A program made the translations under genes and the position numbers. The notes under the pieces are model-generated. The model did not search any database and was not told where the DNA came from. It saw only the letters and a list, made by a program, of their open reading frames with translations. A DNA stretch of 64,000 bases. It comes from Porticoccaceae bacterium. Its GTDB lineage: Bacteria > Pseudomonadota > Gammaproteobacteria > Pseudomonadales > Porticoccaceae. The stretch's first letter is position 1. Each line of letters begins with the position of its first letter. Shown here in pieces: positions 58,160 to 64,000 of the stretch. Where the stretch lies: positions 108,717-172,716 of the forward strand of contig JAHEHL010000001.1 of assembly GCA_024644595.1 (NCBI GenBank), in the 5' to 3' direction.

Positions 58160-59272
58160 TTACCGTTCGATCACAATTCTGAGCATCCGGCGCAGCGGCT
58201 CCGCGGCTCCCCACAATAACTGGTCGCCCACAGTAAAGGCCGACAGATACTGCCCACCCATATTCATTTTACGCAGACGACCGACGGGCACATCCAGACC
58301 GCCGGTTACGGCAGCTGGCGTCAAATGCGCCACCGAAGACGCTTTGTCATTAGGGATCACTTTAGCCCATGGATTGCTCTCGGCGAGCATGGCTTCAATT
58401 TCGTCAAGCGGCACGTCCTGGGTCAACTTGATCGTCAACGCCTGACTGTGACAGCGCATCGCACCAATTCGCACACAGAGGCCGTCGAGAGGAATTGGAT
58501 TGCTCTCGCGACCGAGAATCTTGTTGGTCTCAGCCTGATTCTTCCACTCTTCACGGCTCTGACCATTGTCCAGCTGCGAATCAATATACGGTAGCAAACT
58601 GCCGGCCAGTGGATACCCCCAATTATCCACCGGAAAGCTATCGCTGCGCAGGGTTTGAGTGACCTGGCGATCAATGTCCAGAATGGCCGACGATGGATTT
58701 ATCAACGACTCAGCAACCGATCCCTGAATTACGCCCATCTGACTGATCAGCTCACGCATATTCTGGGCACCTGCACCGGAAGCGGCCTGGTAGGTCATCG
58801 AACTGGCCCACTCGACCAAATTGGCATTAAACAGCCCGCCCAGAGACATCAGCATCAGACTTACGGTGCAATTGCCGCCGATAAAGTCCTTCACGCCATT
58901 TGCCAGGCCGTCTTTCACCACGCTCATATTGACCGGATCGAGCACAATAATAGAGCTCTGCTCCATGCGCAGCGCCGATGCCGCATCAATCCAATAACCA
59001 TTCCAGCCGGCTTTACGTAGTTGCGGGTAAACCTCTTTGGTGTAATCACCACCCTGACAGGTAACGATAATGTCCATCTGCTGCAGCGCTTCAATATCAA
59101 ATGCACTCTTCAGCAGCGGAGTCTCTACGCCCACATCCGGACCAGCCTGCCCCGCCTGTGAGGTGGTAAAGAAGATTGGCTCGACATGGGCGAAGTCATT
59201 CTCTTCACGCATTCTGTCCATTAGCACAGATCCAACCATGCCACGCCACCCAATAAATCCTGTCTTTTTCAT
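58160..59272 (-). CDS. asd: Aspartate-semialdehyde dehydrogenase
   Basis: 370 residues, the longer Gram-negative form. NADP-binding start [16 protein letters not shown], catalytic Cys in [13 protein letters not shown], catalytic His in [12 protein letters not shown]. The enzyme makes aspartate semialdehyde for lysine, threonine and methionine; DapA and MetZ pathways in this window depend on it. It follows leuB after a 48-base gap in the leuC-leuD-leuB-asd order of Pseudomonas. Confidence 0.96.
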   Translation of the reverse strand: MKKTGFIGWRGMVGSVLMDRMREENDFAHVEPIFFTTSQAGQAGPDVGVETPLLKSAFDIEALQQMDIIVTCQGGDYTKEVYPQLRKAGWNGYWIDAASALRMEQSSIIVLDPVNMSVVKDGLANGVKDFIGGNCTVSLMLMSLGGLFNANLVEWASSMTYQAASGAGAQNMRELISQMGVIQGSVAESLINPSSAILDIDRQVTQTLRSDSFPVDNWGYPLAGSLLPYIDSQLDNGQSREEWKNQAETNKILGRESNPIPLDGLCVRIGAMRCHSQALTIKLTQDVPLDEIEAMLAESNPWAKVIPNDKASSVAHLTPAAVTGGLDVPVGRLRKMNMGGQYLSAFTVGDQLLWGAAEPLRRMLRIVIER

Positions 59273-59320
59273 GCTTGAAACTCTTTGTTTAATGGAAATT
59301 ATTCACTATTCATCGACTAC

Positions 59321-60403
59321 CTAAAGCGCCGCGACCACCGCATCACCCATAGCAACCGTGCCAACCCGAGTCATGCCATCAGTATAAATATCGCCGGTTC
59401 GCAACCCCTGATCCAGCACATCACTCACTGCTTTCTCAATCGCCTCGGCAGCCTCAACCGCATCCAGCGAATAGCGCAACATCATCGCCACCGACAAAAT
59501 CGTCGCCAACGGATTGGCCACGCCTTGCCCGGCAATATCCGGTGCCGAACCATGACAGGGCTCATACATGCCGCCGCCATTTTTATCCAGCGACGCCGAA
59601 GGCAACATACCAATCGAGCCGGTCAACATCGCCGCCGTATCAGAGAGAATATCGCCAAACATATTGCCCGTTACAATCACGTCAAACTGCTTGGGTCGCA
59701 TTACCAGCTGCATCGCCGCATTGTCGACATACATATGGCTCAGCTCCACCTCAGAGTAGTCCTTGGCCATATCGCTGATAACCTCGCGCCACAGAATCGT
59801 CGCCTCCAGCACATTGGACTTGTCCACCGAACACAGGCGCTTGCCGCGCACCATGGCCGCTTCAAAGGCCATCTTGCCGATGCGACGAATCTCCGACTCG
59901 CTGTATTTGTAGGTGTTGTAACCCTCGCGCTCACCGTTCTCCAGCGTACGGAAACCCCGCGGTTCACCAAAGTAAATGCCACCCACCAGCTCGCGCACAA
60001 TCAGAATATCCAGGCCAGAGACAAACTCCGGCTTTAGCGACGAGGCGTGAGCCAGCTGCGGATACATAATCGCCGGACGCAGATTACCAAACAGCTCCAA
60101 CTCAGAGCGAATGGTCAACAACCCCTTCTCCGGGCGCAGATGGCGTTCAACATCATCCCACTGCGGGCCACCGACAGCGCCGAGCAAAATCGCATCGGCA
60201 GCACGGGCCTTGGCCAGTGTTTCATCGGGGCAAGGCACACCGACTGCATCCAGCGCCGCACCACCCAGATGGGCGTAATCCAGCTCAATGCCCAGATCAA
60301 AGCTGCGGTTGACCTTGTCGATCACCTTGACCGCCTCGGTCATAATTTCCGGGCCAATATTGTCGCCGGGTAATACCAATACGTGTTTGCTATTTGTGGC
60401 CAT
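59321..60403 (-). CDS. leuB: 3-isopropylmalate dehydrogenase
   Basis: 360 residues, full length. Start [15 protein letters not shown], substrate-binding [13 protein letters not shown] and [14 protein letters not shown], and the NAD-binding loop [17 protein letters not shown]. It oxidises and decarboxylates 3-isopropylmalate in leucine synthesis. The start codon overlaps the leuD stop by one base (TAATG), so translation is coupled. Confidence 0.96.
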   Translation of the reverse strand: MATNSKHVLVLPGDNIGPEIMTEAVKVIDKVNRSFDLGIELDYAHLGGAALDAVGVPCPDETLAKARAADAILLGAVGGPQWDDVERHLRPEKGLLTIRSELELFGNLRPAIMYPQLAHASSLKPEFVSGLDILIVRELVGGIYFGEPRGFRTLENGEREGYNTYKYSESEIRRIGKMAFEAAMVRGKRLCSVDKSNVLEATILWREVISDMAKDYSEVELSHMYVDNAAMQLVMRPKQFDVIVTGNMFGDILSDTAAMLTGSIGMLPSASLDKNGGGMYEPCHGSAPDIAGQGVANPLATILSVAMMLRYSLDAVEAAEAIEKAVSDVLDQGLRTGDIYTDGMTRVGTVAMGDAVVAAL

Positions 60404-61050
60404 TATTTAATCGCTCCAAACACCCAGGGGTGCTGCGCCGCACGGGCATCTTCATACTGTTTAATCGCATCGGCCTCTTTTAAGGTCAGGCCAATCTCAT
60501 CCAACCCCTGCAACAGACATTCTTTGCGGAACTCATCAATCTCAAAGGCAAACACATGTCCCGAGTCCGTCGTCACAGTCTGCGCAGGCAGATCGATAGA
60601 TAGCTGATAGCCCTCTTCAGCCTCCATCTCCTTAAACAGAATATCAACCTGCTCCTCAGTCAAGATCACCGGCAACAACCCGTTCTTAAAACAGTTGTTA
60701 TAAAAGATATCGGCATAACTGGGGGCAATAATCGCGTTAAAGCCAAAGTCCTCAATCGCCCAGGGCGCGTGTTCACGGCTTGAGCCACAGCCAAAGTTCT
60801 TGCGAGCCAGCAAAATCGATGCACCTGTGTAGCGCGGAAAGTTCAGCGGAAAGTCAGGGTTCAGCGGGCGGTTACTGCAATCGGCGCCGGGCTGCCCTTC
60901 ATCCAGATAACGCAGTTCATCAAACAGATTGGGGCCAAAGCCACTGCGCTTGATCGACTTTAAAAACTGCTTGGGGATAATCATATCGGTGTCGACATTG
61001 GCGCGATCCATCGGCCCGACTAATCCACGGTGTTGAGTAAATGCTTTCAT
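60403..61050 (-). CDS. leuD: 3-isopropylmalate dehydratase small subunit
   Basis: 215 residues. [31 protein letters not shown] at the start and [19 protein letters not shown] are hallmarks of LeuD. With LeuC it isomerises 2- to 3-isopropylmalate. Both ends overlap neighbours by one base (TAATG). Confidence 0.96.
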   Translation of the reverse strand: MKAFTQHRGLVGPMDRANVDTDMIIPKQFLKSIKRSGFGPNLFDELRYLDEGQPGADCSNRPLNPDFPLNFPRYTGASILLARKNFGCGSSREHAPWAIEDFGFNAIIAPSYADIFYNNCFKNGLLPVILTEEQVDILFKEMEAEEGYQLSIDLPAQTVTTDSGHVFAFEIDEFRKECLLQGLDEIGLTLKEADAIKQYEDARAAQHPWVFGAIK

Positions 61051-62483
61051 TATTGATCACCTCCCACAAATGAACGGACATCGACAATATGCCCTGCCAC
61101 TGCGGCCGCCGCAGCCATCGCTGGGCTCATTAAATGCGTGCGCCCGCCAGTGCCCTGACGCCCCTCAAAGTTACGGTTGGAGGTCGAGGCACAGTGCTCA
61201 CCGGCCCCCAACTTGTCCGCGTTCATCGCCAGACACATCGAGCAACCCGGCTCACGCCAATCCATGCCCGCTTCGATAAAGATTTTATCCAGCCCCTCGG
61301 CTTCAGCCTGAGCTTTCACCATCTGCGAACCCGGTACAATTAAAACCTGCTTCAAAGAAGCAGCAACTTTTCGGCCTTTGGCCACTTCTGCCGCGGCACG
61401 CATATCTTCGATCCGAGAATTAGTGCACGAACCGATAAATACCCGGTCAATCGCAATCGACTCAATCGCCTGACCGCCCTCAAGGCCCATATATTCCAGC
61501 GCGCGTTCAAGCCCTTTGCGCTTCTCTTCGTTGGGCTGCTCATCAAGGGTTGGCACACAGGCCGTTACCGCCGAGACCATCTCTGGAGAAGTCCCCCAGG
61601 TCACCTGCGGCGCAATATCCTCCGCCGCCAACTCAACCTCGGTATCAAACACCGCATCGACATCGCTGGTTAAGGTGTTCCAATAGGCAACCGCTTGCTC
61701 AAACATCTCGCCCTTGGGCACAAACTGACGCCCTTCACAGTAATCAATGGTCTTCTGGTCAACCGCCACCATACCCACACGGGCACCGGCTTCGATTGCC
61801 ATATTGCAGACTGTCATGCGGCCTTCGATGGACATATCGCGGAACACCGAGCCAGCAAACTCAATCGCATGGCCATTACCACCGGCAGTACCAATCTTGC
61901 CGATAATCGCCAGCACCACATCTTTTGGCGTCACGCCGGCACCCAAGGTGCCATTGACAGTAACGCGCATATTTTTCATCTTCTTGGCCACCAGACACTG
62001 AGTCGCCAACACATGCTCAACCTCAGAGGTGCCAATGCCGTGTGCCAGACAGGCCAGCGCACCGTGAGTGGCCGTGTGACTATCGCCACAGACCACAGTC
62101 ATGCCCGGCATGGTTGCGCCCAGCTCCGGGCCCATCACATGCACAATACCCTGGCCCATCTCATTGATCTTGAATTCCTTGATGCCATAGAGATCGCAAT
62201 TGTCATCCAGCGTCTGCACCTGAATACGCGACACCTCATCGCTCATCCCGGCAACCCCGGCATCGCGCTCGGTTTTATCGGTAGAGATATTGTGGTCAGG
62301 GGTGGCGATATTGGTATCGAGCCGCCAAGGTGTGCGCCCGGCCAGCCTCAGCCCTTCAAAAGCCTGGGGTGAGGTCACCTCATGGATAACATGACGATCG
62401 ATATAGATCAGCGCCGAACCATCGTCGCGCTGCTTAACAAGGTGGCTGTCCCACAACTTGTCGTAAAGGGTTTGTCCTGCCAT
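61050..62483 (-). CDS. leuC: 3-isopropylmalate dehydratase large subunit
   Basis: 477 residues from ATG 62483, giving [16 protein letters not shown] with GGGAG six bases upstream; a longer frame to 62516 adds 11 residues. [4Fe-4S] ligands are in [12 protein letters not shown] and the late CSMCLAMN pair. It is the first gene of leuCDB. The gene is divergent from a LysR-type regulator whose gene lies 123 bases away, the usual arrangement for local control of this operon. Confidence 0.96.
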   Translation of the reverse strand: MAGQTLYDKLWDSHLVKQRDDGSALIYIDRHVIHEVTSPQAFEGLRLAGRTPWRLDTNIATPDHNISTDKTERDAGVAGMSDEVSRIQVQTLDDNCDLYGIKEFKINEMGQGIVHVMGPELGATMPGMTVVCGDSHTATHGALACLAHGIGTSEVEHVLATQCLVAKKMKNMRVTVNGTLGAGVTPKDVVLAIIGKIGTAGGNGHAIEFAGSVFRDMSIEGRMTVCNMAIEAGARVGMVAVDQKTIDYCEGRQFVPKGEMFEQAVAYWNTLTSDVDAVFDTEVELAAEDIAPQVTWGTSPEMVSAVTACVPTLDEQPNEEKRKGLERALEYMGLEGGQAIESIAIDRVFIGSCTNSRIEDMRAAAEVAKGRKVAASLKQVLIVPGSQMVKAQAEAEGLDKIFIEAGMDWREPGCSMCLAMNADKLGAGEHCASTSNRNFEGRQGTGGRTHLMSPAMAAAAAVAGHIVDVRSFVGGDQ

Positions 62484-62533
62484 TGCTCTCTCCCGGAGAA
62501 TCCGATTTGTAGGCATTGTAGACCTGCATTAAG

Positions 62534-62581
62534 ATGAATTAAATTCATATTTAGCATATATAGCATTCCCAAAAAGAATGC
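62534..62581. promoter_or_regulatory. Candidate LysR operator region between leuC and the regulator gene
   Basis: Two palindromes lie side by side. ATGAATT-A-AATTCAT (62534-62548) is a perfect 15-base palindrome; GCATTC-N7-GAATGC (62563-62568, 62576-62581) is a 6-bp inverted repeat with ATTC-N7-GAAT, the T-N11-A form typical of LysR-type regulators. Their centres are about 31 bases apart, as for a recognition site and an activation site. Confidence 0.6.
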
Positions 62582-62606
62582 ATATCAACTAAAAGCGAGC
62601 ACGACC

Positions 62607-63488
62607 ATGGAACAAAATCTTAAGGCCTTTATTACGGTTGCCGAGTGTGGTTCATTCTCAGAAGCTGCCGACCAGCTTTATCTCACCCAATCGGCCATCA
62701 GCAAACGCATCGCCCAGCTGGAACAACAGATCGGTAAAAAACTCTTCGACCGAATTGCCCGCCAGGTGTCACTCACCGAAGCCGGCAGCGAATTGCTGCC
62801 CAGAGCGCGGCGTATTTTGAATGAATATGACAGCGCCCTGCAGGCGATCAATGACCTCTCCGGCGATGCCTCCGGCACATTGCGCCTCGCCATCAGTCAC
62901 CACCTCGGCCTGCACCGCCTGCCGCCGGTTCTTAAACAGTATTCTCAGCAATACCCCAATGTGACTCTCGACATTGAGTTTATGGACTCTGAAAAAGCCT
63001 ATGAACAGATATTGCACGGCGACTCGGAAGTGGCGGTGATTACCCTGGCTCTGGAAAGCCACCACAATATCAACAGCAAAAAAATCTGGAATGACCCACT
63101 GCGCTTTATCTGCGCCTGCGATCATCCACTGGCAGAGCTGCAGCGCCCTGCCCTGACTAACCTTGCCGAATACCCGATTATTTTGCCCGGGCTCAACACC
63201 TACACAGGGCGCATTATTCAGAACCTGTTTCAACAGCAAGGCATACCACTAAAAGCGCCGATGTCTACCAACTATCTGGAGACCATCAGCACCATGGTTG
63301 AAATTGGATTGGGTTGGAGTGTGTTACCAGAGACGCTGGTCAGAGACCTGCATGTGATGCCGTTTGAACAAATCAGCATCGAAAGGGAATTGGGTTATAT
63401 CCACCATATGAAAAGAAGCCTGTCGAATGCAGCGGTGGCGTTTTTGGAGATGCTGCAAAAACAGGCCAAATCCATAGGACGAGATTAA
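62607..63488 (+). CDS. LysR-type transcriptional regulator
   Basis: 293 residues. Winged helix-turn-helix at about 1-65 (FITVAECGSFSEAADQLYLTQSAISKRIAQLE), effector-binding domain from about 90. It is divergent from leuCDB and probably binds the palindromes in the shared gap. In Pseudomonas relatives a LysR gene holds the same position. The effector is unknown, probably a leucine-pathway intermediate. A small hairpin GGAGAG/CTCTCC (63505-63510, 63517-63522) follows the stop. Confidence 0.9.
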   Translation: MEQNLKAFITVAECGSFSEAADQLYLTQSAISKRIAQLEQQIGKKLFDRIARQVSLTEAGSELLPRARRILNEYDSALQAINDLSGDASGTLRLAISHHLGLHRLPPVLKQYSQQYPNVTLDIEFMDSEKAYEQILHGDSEVAVITLALESHHNINSKKIWNDPLRFICACDHPLAELQRPALTNLAEYPIILPGLNTYTGRIIQNLFQQQGIPLKAPMSTNYLETISTMVEIGLGWSVLPETLVRDLHVMPFEQISIERELGYIHHMKRSLSNAAVAFLEMLQKQAKSIGRD

Positions 63489-63572
63489 AGACGCTCGAGC
63501 ACAAGGAGAGAAATACCTCTCCACATCCAAACGCTTCAACTTAGCTGGTATGGAAGAAGAGTAGCAATCAAT

Positions 63573-63764
63573 TTATAACTTTAAAAAACCACGGGCAATG
63601 GTGCCCCCCAAATCAGTTTGGGCGGCGCGCTCTGGGTCTATATGGATATATTGGTGATCTAGGGTGACATCAGCAAACTGGTTGATACGCGATTGCTCAA
63701 TCAGAAACCAGTCGCTGGGTTGCAGGGTTTGGCCGATGGTAGCGGCATAGGCATAATCCGTCAT
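63573..63764 (-). pseudogene. Truncated MaoC-like dehydratase gene
   Basis: 63 residues matching only the N-terminal part of MaoC-family (R)-hydratases: MTDYAYAATIGQTLQPSDWF, then QFADVTLDHQYIHIDPERAA and GGTIARGFLKL. Full-length members run to about 150 residues; the frame stops where the hot-dog domain should continue, and the DNA beyond (63489-63572) encodes no recognisable rest. The start has AGGA eight bases upstream and looks intact. Loss of the 3' part by deletion is the simplest reading; the nearby IS supports local rearrangement. Confidence 0.6.
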
Positions 63765-63945
63765 GATTGCTTCCTTGTTTGTAAATACTTAGGCAAAGGA
63801 TAGCAGCTGGAAAGCACAACGTTTAACTAACTTTTAAACCAACGCTAAATCATAATATCAGCTACTACTATATGTCTCTCTGAATCGCCACTAGTTTGCT
63901 AGACACCTTTTAGTCGCACACAATAGCGTCTAGAGAGGTGGAATT
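63765..63945. other. Intergenic region between the MaoC remnant and the IS
   Basis: 181 bases without a gene. They hold the upstream part of the MaoC remnant and the left end of the insertion element. The inverted repeat of the IS cannot be set because the other end is outside the window; a TG-starting end near 63898 (TGCTAGACACC) is possible. Confidence 0.3.
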
Positions 63946-64000
63946 ATGAGCAGAAAGCGATACCCAGAAGAATTTAAGATTGAGGCGGTTAAACAAGTCA
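63946..64000 (+). mobile_element. IS3-family transposase OrfA (5' part, cut by window end)
   Basis: The frame begins MSRKRYPEEFKIEAVKQV, the N-terminus of IS3-type OrfA proteins (helix-turn-helix, transposase_8). AGGTGG lies five bases before the ATG. Only 18 residues are inside the window. Family assignment is confident; the subgroup and completeness are unknown. Confidence 0.75.

Noticed and set aside
59285..60037. Plus-strand 250-codon frame opposite leuB
   Set aside because: Low-complexity His/Arg/Asn-rich peptide antisense to leuB; typical by-product of codon usage.
61695..62372. Plus-strand 225-codon frame opposite leuC
   Set aside because: Antisense to leuC, with the same His-rich composition; no independent support.

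Overview
The window is a dense stretch of chromosome from a gammaproteobacterium. Gene order is strongly Pseudomonas-like: leuC-leuD-leuB-asd-fimV-truA-trpF-accD-folC-dedD/SPOR-cvpA-purF-metZ, rnd-ycgL-ycgN, dnaX-ybaB-recR, dapA-bamC-metallohydrolase, and cysI-DUF934. FabV, an A. vinelandii-type E2p active site, NhaB, BepA-like protease and LpxL fit a free-living, probably marine, relative of Pseudomonadales/Cellvibrionales. The exact taxon is inference. No rRNA, tRNA, CRISPR array or prophage was seen. The only mobile DNA is the start of an IS3-type transposase at the right edge.

Layout. 1-0.3 kb: tail of a leucine-rich-repeat protein, then an AT-rich gap with DnaA-box-like words. 0.7-5.7 kb (minus): metallohydrolase, bamC, dapA, lpxL, fabV. 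6-7 kb (plus): GNAT/FemAB-like protein. 7-16.3 kb (minus): gloA, aceF, aceE, an M16 lipoprotein protease, an AI-2E/PerM permease. 16.5-23 kb: bepA-like protease (plus), nadA and a 43-residue membrane protein (minus), cysI-DUF934 and a CPA2 antiporter (plus). 23-26.9 kb (plus): a cyclic-di-GMP cluster, HD-GYP / degenerate GGDEF-EAL / HD-GYP, behind a structured leader. 26.9-34.4 kb: sohB, nudC, nhaB, fadD, VWA-MoxR pair. 34.7-36.4 kb (plus): membrane protein, ECF sigma factor, small membrane protein that may be its anti-sigma. 36.4-41.9 kb (minus): rnd-ycgL-ycgN operon, recR, ybaB, dnaX, 4.5S RNA. 42-47.2 kb (plus): oligopeptide ABC operon. 47.2-62.5 kb (minus): msrA, metZ, purF and the long Pseudomonas-type block up to leuC. 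62.6-64 kb: LysR regulator, a truncated MaoC gene and the IS.

How the genes work together. Most are housekeeping: pyruvate dehydrogenase (aceEF), lysine/methionine/threonine precursors (asd, dapA, metZ), leucine (leuBCD with a divergent LysR gene), fatty acid and lipid A synthesis (accD, fabV, lpxL), envelope assembly (bamC, bepA, fimV), DNA replication/repair (dnaX, ybaB, recR) and sulfur assimilation (cysI, DUF934).

The most unusual parts are three. (1) The c-di-GMP cluster: both HD-GYP proteins lack the His of the HD pair; the first gene has no usual start codon for its family-typical N-terminus and carries a frameshift in a G7 run that separates it from a C-terminal tail shared with its neighbour; its leader can fold into two mutually exclusive hairpins. 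(2) dnaX has an in-frame A AAA AAG slippery site followed by a -1-frame stop, as in E. coli, predicting tau and gamma from one gene. (3) A sigma factor operon encodes a small membrane partner without a zinc anti-sigma motif.
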